The translations under genes were made by a program, and so were the position numbers. From positions 975,001-1,039,000 of the forward strand of contig CP065955.1 of assembly GCA_016126655.1 (NCBI GenBank): a stretch of DNA of 64,000 nucleotides, written 5' to 3'. Position 1 is the stretch's first letter, and every line of letters begins with the position of its first letter. This document shows, piece by piece, positions 10,336 through 18,100 of the stretch. The DNA is from Aerococcaceae bacterium zg-1292. GTDB taxonomy: Bacteria; Bacillota; Bacilli; Lactobacillales; Aerococcaceae. Below the pieces are notes generated by a model. That model saw only the letters and a program-made list of their open reading frames with translations. It did not search any database and had not been told where the DNA came from.

Positions 10336-10533
10336 ATGACAAAACAAACAATTGTTCCAATCAAACATAATCCGCACCCTATTCAACATAACAAGTATGA
10401 TAATCGGAAAAATAAACCACAACTAAAGATTCGTATCCAACAGATAGAAATAACCTTTTACGATTCATTAAATTTTGAGGTTATGAGTCAACTATTAGAC
10501 AAGGTACTTACTTATGGCATTGAATCTCACTGA
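10336..10533 (+). CDS. IS66 accessory protein TnpA-like (short)
   Basis: This 65-residue basic protein is the first gene of the IS66 element. It has a strong TAGGAGGAAA ribosome binding site a few bases upstream of the ATG at 10336. The position and size fit the small first ORF (TnpA/OrfA type) of IS66 elements, which is needed for efficient transposition but is not the catalytic protein. It is shorter than many IS66 TnpA proteins (about 100–130 residues), and I see no clear helix-turn-helix, so the assignment is by context. Its last 20 bases overlap the start of tnpB, suggesting translational coupling. Confidence 0.7.
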   Translation: MTKQTIVPIKHNPHPIQHNKYDNRKNKPQLKIRIQQIEITFYDSLNFEVMSQLLDKVLTYGIESH

Positions 10534-10864
10534 TTTAGGACAAGTCTATCTGGTATGCGGAAAAACAGATATGCGTCAAGGGATTGATTCACTTGCCATC
10601 ATCGTGAAAGAACAGTTAGCGTTAGACCCCTTTTCAGGTTCCGTCTTCTTGTTCTGCGGAACCAAAAAAGACCGTTTTAAAGCTCTTTATTGGGATGGAC
10701 AAGGATTCTGGTTATTATATAAACGTTTCGGTAATGGTCGGCTTCAATGGCCGAATACCGTTGACCAAGTGGAACAACTTTCAAATCAACAAATTGAATG
10801 GCTCATGAATGGTTTTTCCATTTATCCTAAAATTAATACAGCTACCCAGCGAGATTTTTATTGA
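10514..10864 (+). CDS. tnpB: IS66 accessory protein TnpB (Orf2-like)
   Basis: The 116-residue product has the IS66 Orf2 signature near its N-terminus (CGKTDMRQGIDSLA), followed by FLFCGTKKDRFKALYWD and LQWP. The length is normal for the family. TnpB is conserved in IS66 elements and required for transposition, though its biochemical role is not settled. It overlaps tnpA by 20 bases and ends 57 bases before tnpC. Confidence 0.95.
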   Translation: MALNLTDLGQVYLVCGKTDMRQGIDSLAIIVKEQLALDPFSGSVFLFCGTKKDRFKALYWDGQGFWLLYKRFGNGRLQWPNTVDQVEQLSNQQIEWLMNGFSIYPKINTATQRDFY

Positions 10865-10920
10865 ATTCCGCTGGGTGTTTGTTTATAATAGACATGTCAC
10901 GAAAGAAAGGAGTCCTATTC

Positions 10921-12582
10921 ATGAGCAATGACCAACTATCAATCGCGTTTTTATTAGAAATAGCCGAATCATTTAGCGCTGAAAATGAAGCATTAAAAGC
11001 GGAGAAAGAAGCGTTAAAAGCGGACAAAGAAGCATTGATTGCTGAGAATGAAGCGTTAAAAGCGGAGAAAGAAGCAAGTCGTCTAGCTTATGAAAATGAG
11101 TTGACTCTATTACGTGAACAATTACAAAGTTTAAAACAATTCATCTTTGGAAGATCTTCTGAAAAAACAGCTGTCGCAGTTGATGAATCCGGTGAACAAT
11201 TATCATTATTTGATCTCGATAAAGACAATGATGCAGCACTTCCTCAAGAAGAAAAAGAGGAAGAAACTATTACTTATAAAAGAAGAAAGCCTAAAACAAA
11301 AGGAAAACGTCAAGCGGTATTAGACCAACTAGAATCCGTGGATATTCATCACGAACTCGAAGGAGATGCCTGTGTATGCGAGGCTTGTCAAAGTCAGTTA
11401 ACTGAAATTGGGACATCTTGTTACCGCAGAGAAACAGTATTTATCCCTGCGCAATTAAAATGTTACAATCATATTCAACATGCTTACAAATGCACGCATT
11501 GTAGTCAACAACAAGCAACAGATGTGATTGTCAAAGCACCAGTACCTAAAGCGCCGATTGAGCATAGTTTTGGGTCCGCTTCGGTCATTGCGCATACGAT
11601 CCATCAAAAATATACTTTAAAAGTGCCGAACTATCGCCAAGAAGAGGATTGGCAAAATATGGACTTACCCATTACCCGTAAAGAAATAACCAATTGGCAG
11701 ATACTCGTGTGCCAATATTATTTAAGTTTTCTTTATACACTATTAATGGATCTTTTGGTGCAACAACCCATCTTACATGCGGATGAAACACCTTTTCGTG
11801 TGCTAGATAGTAAGACAGAAAAAACGTATTATTGGGTCTTACTGTCTGAAAAAGATCATCCGCAAGGAATCACCTTCTACCACCATGACCCAAGTCGCGG
11901 TGGCCACGTTATAAAGGAGCTATTAGGTGATTATGATGGCTATTTACATTGCGATATGTATCAAGGCTATCAACAACTTCCATACGTGAAAATCGTAGGC
12001 TGTTGGGCGCATGTAAGACGTAAGTTTTTCGAGGCAAACCCTAAAAAGGGTGTTAAAGGTCTAGCTAAAGTGGGATTAGATTACTGTGATCGACTCTTTC
12101 ATTTAGAAGATAAATGGGCTGACCTATCGCCTGAAGAACGTTGTCAACAGCGTCAAGAGAAAATGTTACCTGTGATGGATAAATTCTTTAATTGGTGCCG
12201 CAACCAACGTCCACTTAAGGGATCAAAGCTTCAAAAAGCCATCGATTATGCTTTAAATCATGAAGTGGACTTTCGCACGGTGTTAGAGGATGGGCGACTA
12301 GTGTTGTCGAACAATCTGGCAGAACGGGCGATTAAGGCTCTCGTCATGGGGAGAAAGAATTGGTTGTTTTCGAAAAGTTTTGAGGGCGCGAAATCCAATG
12401 CGATCATCATGACAATTCTTGAGACAGCTAAGCGACATCACTTAAACACTGAACGCTATATGGCCTATTTATTAGAGCAATTACCGAATGAACCCTTATT
12501 CGAAAAAAATGGGGTTCTGGAGGCTTATTTGCCATGGAATGAAAATATTCAGAAATTGTTTAGAGTTTCTGAAGCAAAATAA
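10921..12582 (+). CDS. tnpC: IS66 transposase TnpC (DDE type)
   Basis: The start at 10921 is preferred over in-frame ATGs upstream because AAAGGAG lies 8 bases before it. The product has about 553 residues. The N-terminus carries a coiled-coil stretch of repeated EALKAEK heptads, followed by the IS66 zinc-finger region with paired CxxC motifs (CEAC, CTHC). The catalytic core shows the DDE pattern: Asp in HADETPF, Asp in HCDMYQGY and Glu in NNLAERAIK. The C-terminus has the IS66 tail domain (YLLEQLPN). No frameshift or stop interrupts it, so the transposase is predicted functional. Confidence 0.95.
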   Translation: MSNDQLSIAFLLEIAESFSAENEALKAEKEALKADKEALIAENEALKAEKEASRLAYENELTLLREQLQSLKQFIFGRSSEKTAVAVDESGEQLSLFDLDKDNDAALPQEEKEEETITYKRRKPKTKGKRQAVLDQLESVDIHHELEGDACVCEACQSQLTEIGTSCYRRETVFIPAQLKCYNHIQHAYKCTHCSQQQATDVIVKAPVPKAPIEHSFGSASVIAHTIHQKYTLKVPNYRQEEDWQNMDLPITRKEITNWQILVCQYYLSFLYTLLMDLLVQQPILHADETPFRVLDSKTEKTYYWVLLSEKDHPQGITFYHHDPSRGGHVIKELLGDYDGYLHCDMYQGYQQLPYVKIVGCWAHVRRKFFEANPKKGVKGLAKVGLDYCDRLFHLEDKWADLSPEERCQQRQEKMLPVMDKFFNWCRNQRPLKGSKLQKAIDYALNHEVDFRTVLEDGRLVLSNNLAERAIKALVMGRKNWLFSKSFEGAKSNAIIMTILETAKRHHLNTERYMAYLLEQLPNEPLFEKNGVLEAYLPWNENIQKLFRVSEAK

Positions 12583-12590
12583 GACATTTT

Positions 12591-12635
12591 AATCCCCCAA
12601 TCTACTGAAAATTATTTCATATCGATTGGGGGATT
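12591..12635 (+). terminator. Hairpin/terminator at IS66 right end
   Basis: Perfect 11-bp stem AATCCCCCAAT/ATTGGGGGATT immediately after the tnpC stop, inside the IS. The T-run after it is short (TTC), so it may also act to block read-in transcription. Confidence 0.65.
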
Positions 12636-12664
12636 TTCAATATACTTGGTTATTGGACGCTTAC
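12636..12664 (-). repeat. Right terminal inverted repeat of IS66 element
   Basis: Ends TTGGACGCTTAC, the inverse of the left end GTAAGCGTCCAA. Confidence 0.85.
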
Positions 12665-12672
12665 AAAATTGT
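12665..12672. repeat. Target site duplication, right copy (IS66 element)
   Basis: AAAATTGT, identical to 10246–10253. Confidence 0.95.
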
Positions 12673-12689
12673 TTATCTTTTTACACAAT

Positions 12690-12812
12690 TAAATCAAAAG
12701 TACAGGAATTATATAGAGTCTTTGAAGCAAGATAAGATAGGTTTATCTCCTAAGCGACTGAAAGTCATGCTGATTGGCGGAGTTCAATATACCTGGTTAT
12801 TGGACGTTTAAC
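12690..12812 (+). pseudogene. Relic of an older IS66-family right end
   Basis: This stretch aligns to the last part of the neighbouring IS66 element (about 12546–12664): the end of tnpC (TAGAGTCTTTGAAGCAAGATAA versus TAGAGTTTCTGAAGCAAAATAA, shown here only as short words), a decayed version of the terminal hairpin, and a right inverted repeat ending TTGGACGTTTAAC. It is clearly diverged and has no transposase, so it is the remnant of an earlier, related insertion. Confidence 0.8.
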
Positions 12813-13048
12813 TTATAATCTCGCCATCTTTGATTTTTCGTAGCCAAATTTGATAAAATGGCTATGAAAAAATGAAAAGATAAGACAGGTAGACAGTGGT
12901 GGTTCAACAAAATATGGTAAGATCTAACCTCCATGTAAAATTAATCTAAAAAATTTAAGTGCTTTTTTCAGACCAAGCAGATGTGGTGTACTGCCTGCAA
13001 GGGAGGCGACTTAATGAAGATTTAACAACTTATAATGAGACAATCAAA

Positions 13049-13082
13049 CAATCCGATAAGAAAAGTTATCAGATTGCTTTTT
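13049..13082 (+). terminator. Terminator-like hairpin in non-coding region
   Basis: CAATCCGATAA/TTATCAGATTG with one mismatch and a 6-nt loop, followed by CTTTTTAA. No gene is recognised directly upstream; it may end a lost gene or a small RNA. Confidence 0.5.
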
Positions 13083-13125
13083 AATAAGTGGAAAATTATG
13101 ATATTATTTACTTGAGCACTCTGGT

Positions 13126-13306
13126 TTGTATCACTTGAGGAAAAACGGCGTGCGAGAAGCTTACAGAGGATTCTTCTGAAGTGGAGGTCAAGCCAACTAG
13201 AGCAAGCCAACTAGAGCAAGCCAACTAGAGCAAGCCAATGGAATGCGAGAAACGCATGGAGGCGGCTTTTGAAGTGGACATCGAGGCTGCCCGACCGAAC
13301 CCAAAT
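13126..13306 (+). repeat. Family-A dispersed hairpin repeat, two partial copies, before glycosyltransferase gene
   Basis: Two degenerate copies of the element seen intact at 40331–40566. Recognisable words are GGCGTGCGAGAAGC, ACAGAGGA, GAAGTGGA and, in the second copy, CTTTTGAAGTGGACATCGAG followed by GCTGCCCGACCGAACCCAAA. The GAACCC end sits 9 bases before the AAAGGTAGG ribosome binding site of the next gene. Confidence 0.75.
13189..13241 (+). repeat. 14-bp tandem repeat inside family-A element
   Basis: CAAGCCAACTAGAG occurs three times in a row (13189, 13203, 13217) with a partial fourth copy from 13231. Confidence 0.9.
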
Positions 13307-13324
13307 AAAAGGTAGGAATAAAAC

Positions 13325-14614
13325 ATGACAATCTATATAATAAATGAAAAATTAGGTGCGATACCATCTGGTATTGAAATTTCTGAAAAGTATCGCTTAA
13401 AGATGTTTCGTGATGCGGGGCACCAAGCGATGATGATTTTTACAGATTTTACAAAACAACAATCTATTCAAGATTATTATGAAGCACTCGGGTTTTCCGG
13501 TGAGTACGTAGATATGTTTCATTATTTAACCAATCGCACACCGTGTAAGAAGACGGATGATTGCTGGGAGGTTATCAGCGAGGTTGAGGCTCATCATTAT
13601 TTTTATGAAGACACGCTTTATTATAAGGAAATATACGAAATAATCGGTGGTTTTGACGAATTAACACAACGTATTTTCTATGATGAGGAAGGACAAGAAG
13701 TTTTGGTGCAGTATATGCAGTATCAAAACATAGCCTATGATTATCAAGGACAGTATTATTCAACTCATCAAGATTTATTGGTGCATTTTTATAATTTAGT
13801 AGGCTTTGAAGACAATGATGTCGTATTTTTTGACCGTGTAGAGGGCATTACGCCAGCATTTTTCTTTTCTATTGCAAGTAGAAAAAACATTAAGACGTAT
13901 ATCAATATTATGAGCGAGCATATGTTGAATGGTGAATGGAATCCAGGGTATCGCTTGTTGCCGCATTTGTCGGATAAGGTAACAGGATTTATCGTGCAAA
14001 CTCAAGCGCAAAAAGAAGCTTTGCAGCAATCACTTCAACAAAGTCATTGTGTGACGAATAATATTTTCGTTGCGCAGATGAATTGTAGTCCTGAGATCCA
14101 TCCGCAGGCGACCAATCCGAATCGTCATGGTTTTATGACTGCCAGTCGATTAGCCCCTGAGAAAAATTTACTTGCGCTAGTGGAACAAGTCATTCTCGCT
14201 CATGAGCAAGATGATTCGATCACACTGGATATTTATGGTGGCGGACTCGAGCGTGCGGCATTAGAAAGTCTGATTGAAGATAAACCGTATATTCGCTTGA
14301 TGGGTCATGTTTTGTCGACGGATATCCCATATTATCAGTACAAAGCATATGTATCGACATCTTTTGGTGAAGGTTTTGGAAATGCTTTACTTGAAGCTCT
14401 GTCGCAAGGGACACCGTTAATTGCGTGGAATAAACCCTATGGTTTTCCTGAAGTGATTGAACAAGGTGTTTCTGGACTTTTATATGACAATGTCGAGGAA
14501 CTGGCGGATTTGTTGGTTCATTTTAATAGTAGTAATTTTCAAGCGGGAAGTATTAAACGTGCCCAAGATTATAATTTTTCAGCAGTGCAATCACGCTGGT
14601 TAACCTTGCTCTAA
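13325..14614 (+). CDS. Glycosyltransferase family 4, GtfA-like
   Basis: The product has 429 residues. The N-terminal start MTIYIINEKLGAIPSGIEIS, followed by YRLKMFR, resembles GtfA of the accessory Sec/serine-rich glycoprotein system and related poly-glycerolphosphate glucosyltransferases. The C-terminal half has the GT-B features MTASRLAPEKN, IYGGG and the EX7E motif in FGEGFGNALLEAL, which bind the nucleotide sugar. It probably transfers a hexose or GlcNAc to a surface protein or wall polymer from the cytoplasmic side. No gtfB, secA2 or serine-rich protein is present here, so it is an orphan set among four wall-anchored protein genes, which are possible substrates. The start is supported by AAAGGTAGG upstream. 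It is transcribed alone and closed by a terminator. Confidence 0.8.
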   Translation: MTIYIINEKLGAIPSGIEISEKYRLKMFRDAGHQAMMIFTDFTKQQSIQDYYEALGFSGEYVDMFHYLTNRTPCKKTDDCWEVISEVEAHHYFYEDTLYYKEIYEIIGGFDELTQRIFYDEEGQEVLVQYMQYQNIAYDYQGQYYSTHQDLLVHFYNLVGFEDNDVVFFDRVEGITPAFFFSIASRKNIKTYINIMSEHMLNGEWNPGYRLLPHLSDKVTGFIVQTQAQKEALQQSLQQSHCVTNNIFVAQMNCSPEIHPQATNPNRHGFMTASRLAPEKNLLALVEQVILAHEQDDSITLDIYGGGLERAALESLIEDKPYIRLMGHVLSTDIPYYQYKAYVSTSFGEGFGNALLEALSQGTPLIAWNKPYGFPEVIEQGVSGLLYDNVEELADLLVHFNSSNFQAGSIKRAQDYNFSAVQSRWLTLL

Positions 14615-14638
14615 GATGGATTCGTTATGGATTCATCT
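14614..14638 (+). terminator. Intrinsic terminator after glycosyltransferase gene
   Basis: 10-bp stem AGATGGATTC/GGATTCATCT (two G·T pairs) overlapping the stop codon and followed by TTTTT. Confidence 0.8.
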
Positions 14639-14753
14639 TTTTAGTGTGGCAAGAATAGCTTTATTTTGAAAATCCCTTGTAGTTTTCATGGTAAGAAATT
14701 GGTTGTTGAATTAGTCATAGGTTATTTATAAAAAAGTTTTATAAATAATATGC

Positions 14754-14782
14754 TTGACTATTGTCCTATATTTCTTTAATAT
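14754..14782 (+). promoter_or_regulatory. Predicted promoter of candidate RNA/leader
   Basis: TTGACT, 17-bp spacer, TAATAT. No open reading frame of note follows, but a terminator-like hairpin occurs at 14999–15049. Confidence 0.45.
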
Positions 14783-14947
14783 TGCCACAGGTGGGAAAAT
14801 TATATCATAATAATATTTCTTACTGGAATGTTGCCATTAGGAGTAAGGTACTGACTTAGGTAGCATTCTACTTGAATGTAAGTAACCAGTATGTTAAGTT
14901 GAACTTAGGGAATCCGAAGTTGGAGAACCTAGTAGGATGTAGTGAAA

Positions 14948-14983
14948 ATATTTATTAGTAAAAGCGTATTTACTAATAAATAT
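14948..14983 (+). repeat. Perfect 15-bp inverted repeat
   Basis: ATATTTATTAGTAAA and its exact reverse complement, separated by AGCGTA. Confidence 0.9.
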
Positions 14984-14998
14984 GAAGGCTAAATGTTT

Positions 14999-15049
14999 AA
15001 AAAAAGGGCTATAGAGTATGTTTTACTACTTTGTATTAGCGCTTTTTTT
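14999..15049 (+). terminator. Terminator-like hairpin ending the candidate RNA
   Basis: AAAAAAAGGGCT pairs with AGCGCTTTTTTT (one bulge). The seven-T run is the 3' tail. Confidence 0.5.
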
Positions 15050-15173
15050 CAATATAATTAGTTATTTTCTGTTATTGGTTTTTGTCAAGCATTTATATGG
15101 AATCGGTTTACAAAATGGGAGTCTTGTAGATATGACCACACCCTATAAAGCGAATTAAATTATGGTAGAGAGA

Positions 15174-18100
15174 ATGCAGAAAAATAAAAATATGAGAGAG
15201 GTCTGTAGAATGGAACAGAGAGAGATATTTTCAATTCGAAAATTTAAAGTAGGTGTTGCTTCTGCCTTAATCGGTGTGACACTGTTTGGTGCGCAAGCTG
15301 TTTTAGCGCAAGAAGTTACTGATAATGGAGCACAAGATGCTGCGGTTCTAAGTGGAACTGATACCGAAATACAAAAGGTTGACGAGGCAGCGGAGAATGT
15401 TGCAACGGGAGAAGATGTTGTTGAAAATACAGTCAGTGAGGGTGCTGCGGGAGCTGAAAACTTAGATGAACAAGCAAAAGCAGCAACCCTAGAAGAGCAA
15501 GCAGAAGAAGAAAAAACACAAGAAGAAAAGACTCAAGAAGCTTGTTGTGAAACAGTGACAAAGTATAACATTAAGGAAGATGCTACTAAAGAGTTTGGAT
15601 ATGCCGAAAATACGGCGGAAGAAGGTGCAACGACAGGTACCATTACTTTAGGTGTGAAACCTACCGTTGTTGAGGACGAAAACACTATCCGTACAACTCG
15701 TTATGAAGCAGCAAGTTTACAATACGATAAAAATGCGTATGAAAAATACACAAAAGGTGAGTCAGAAATTGCGCCAGAACACGTAGTCGAAAACTTTAAT
15801 GGCTTAAATAAAATCGAAAAAGGTCAATATACTGATTTATTAAAAGCATACGAAACTGTGGAAGTAAAATCAATTCGTACACTTGAAGATACGGTACAAG
15901 TTCAACAATTTGGTGAAGAAGGTGTAATTGATTTAAATAAAGTATTAGATTGGATGGATACTCAAGAAAATAAACCAGTAATGACTGAGTTTAAATTAGT
16001 GGGTTCTAATGGCTATGAATCCTATTTAGCTTTATTTAAAGGAGCTGATGGTCGTAAATGGGTATCTTCGAACAGGTCAGAACTAGTTACTGCGTCGGGT
16101 CAACTGAATACTGTTACAGAAGAAGCTACGTCTTCTACAAATGCGCATCTACGAGATTTTGGTGGTTCACGGGCTTGGCAAGAATTAACGCATGCACAAT
16201 TAGCAAAAAGACCATCGACATTAGGTGGATTATACGGCATTGTTAACACAATGAGCACCGTAGACCGTGGCTTGAGAGATGGGACTCCACTATTGACAGT
16301 TATTAATGATTCTCATAATGTGGAAGACCGCCAAGGTGATAATAAAGCTTATTTATATAATCATACGACTACGGGAGATGTCACGTATACGGTTTCATAC
16401 CGTACTGCATCGCTAGGCAAACGTGACAAGTTTCCAGCTAGTCCATTTGCTGGGATTCAATATCAATCCAATACATACGAAAAATCGGCATGGGTACCTT
16501 TTGAGAAAACAATAACCTTAAAACCACGTGTTAAATACTATCCTGAAGTAAGACGTGGTCGTTTGGTAAGTGGAGGGAATGGTATAGCAGATAGTGACCT
16601 TGAGCAGGTTGCCGCAAGTGGATACCGTAAAGCACTAAAAGTTGATATCAAACCGAAAACTGAACGTGTGATGATTGATGGAAAAGAACACTATAAATAT
16701 ACAGAATATGGATTGAATCAACAAACCGGTGATAAAGTTGTGCTTTCAGAAACATTTATTCCAGTTGAAGAAGTGCCAGCGGAACAAGGTCAGACAGAAT
16801 TTGTCTCTGAAGGTGTCGCCTTAACATTACCAAAATTAGTGGATGGTAAGGTTGTATTAACGAATAAAGCCTTATTACAGGTTGTTTATGACAAAAATTA
16901 CAATATCAATAAGCAATCCATTTTACAAGATTATTATGGTATCTATGATGCGCGTCGATTAGCAACTAATCCTGAAGGATATGAAGCATTATTTACTGGC
17001 GATGATACAACACGTCGAGCTACTGAGATGGACGACCGCAAAGCTACCTACAATGTTAACCACCGACCATATCGTGATGATGTACGACGTGAAATTCAAG
17101 CTGAAGTAGCCGATAAAAATGCGCCATTCCACCGGAATGTAACAATTACGCCAAATGTAACTGTCAACCATTATTTAGAAGACGGCACACTATTGAAGAC
17201 AGAAACGAAAGCCGCAACGGATACATTAGCCCCATATTATAAAGAGGGTTCGCCAGAGTTTCTTAAAAATTATACTTATGTTCGTTCAGATATCACTGAA
17301 CAAGAATATATTTATAAAAAAGTAGAAAATCCAAAATATTATACTGAAGGGTTTAATCTTGTGTCAGCTGCAACACCTCCTGCGGAAACAATGGGTACCG
17401 TTGCGCCACCATTTTTCTCAGCAACAGATGGCAGCAATGCTGGTTTTGCATTAACGTATGATAATTATGCAATTGTAGAAGCGGTTAGCCATGAACGTGC
17501 TCAAGCAGTTCGTGAAGGTTTAGAGCCAGGATACTGCGTGGCTGAAGAAGCACGTCATATTCGTACCATTAATGTCTACTACAAAGAAATTCCACATAAC
17601 AACGAGGTACCGAATGACTATCCGACGGTTGAAAAACAAATTGCTGAATTAACAACTAAAGAAGTAACAGGCAATGTAATCGTTCATTATGTGGATGAAA
17701 ACGGTAAAGTTATTGCGCCAAATCAAGAGATTCCAACAAAACTCGTTAGAACAGAGACGTATGTTGATGGCGAACTTGCAGATTCAGTACCAACAGATGA
17801 AACGTATGATGCGACAACACCGGACTTGAAGCCAGAAGAAATTCCGTTTGAAGGTGATGATTACCGCTTTATCCGAGTCCATGAAGAAAGCGAACCAGTG
17901 CAAGGTGAGTACATAGAAGGCACGCTACACGTTGTTTATGTGTATAAATTAAAAACAAGCGAAGTGCCGAATGACTATCCAACGGTTGAAAAACCAACTG
18001 CTGAATTAACAACTAAAGAAGTAGAAGGTAATGTAGTTGTCCATTATGTGGATGAAAATGGTAAAGTTATTGCGCCAAATCAAGAGATTCCAACCAAATT

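Larger units (their letters stand above)
10254..12664 (+). mobile_element. Complete IS66-family insertion sequence (2,411 bp)
   Basis: Both boundaries can be read directly. The left end starts GTAAGCGTCCAA and the right end reads TTGGACGCTTAC, giving imperfect terminal inverted repeats of about 25 bp. The element is flanked by perfect 8-bp direct repeats AAAATTGT. It carries the standard three IS66 genes in order (tnpA-like, tnpB, tnpC), all intact. The intact genes, perfect duplication and clean ends suggest a recent insertion that may still be mobile. A diverged piece of another IS66 right end lies just downstream (about 12690–12812). Confidence 0.95.
14785..15052 (+). ncRNA. Candidate structured non-coding RNA or leader upstream of a YSIRK gene
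   Basis: About 265 bases between a plausible promoter and a terminator-like hairpin, with no reading frame of note. It has a 10-bp hairpin GAATGTTGCC/GGTAGCATTC around 14827–14866, a competing hairpin CATTC-tactt-GAATG that re-uses its 3' arm, a pairing ACTTAGG/CCTAGT, a perfect 15-bp hairpin at 14948–14983 and a final AAAAAAAG…CTTTTTTT stem. I do not recognise it as 6S RNA, RNase P RNA, tmRNA, a T-box or a known riboswitch. Whether it is an independent RNA or the leader of the downstream surface protein gene is open. Confidence 0.4.

Noticed and set aside
13036-13120. Small frame MRQSNNPIRKVIRLLFNKWK… as a possible type I toxin
   Set aside because: Most of it is made of the terminator-like hairpin at 13049–13082, and it has no hydrophobic toxin-like segment in the right place and no antisense promoter.
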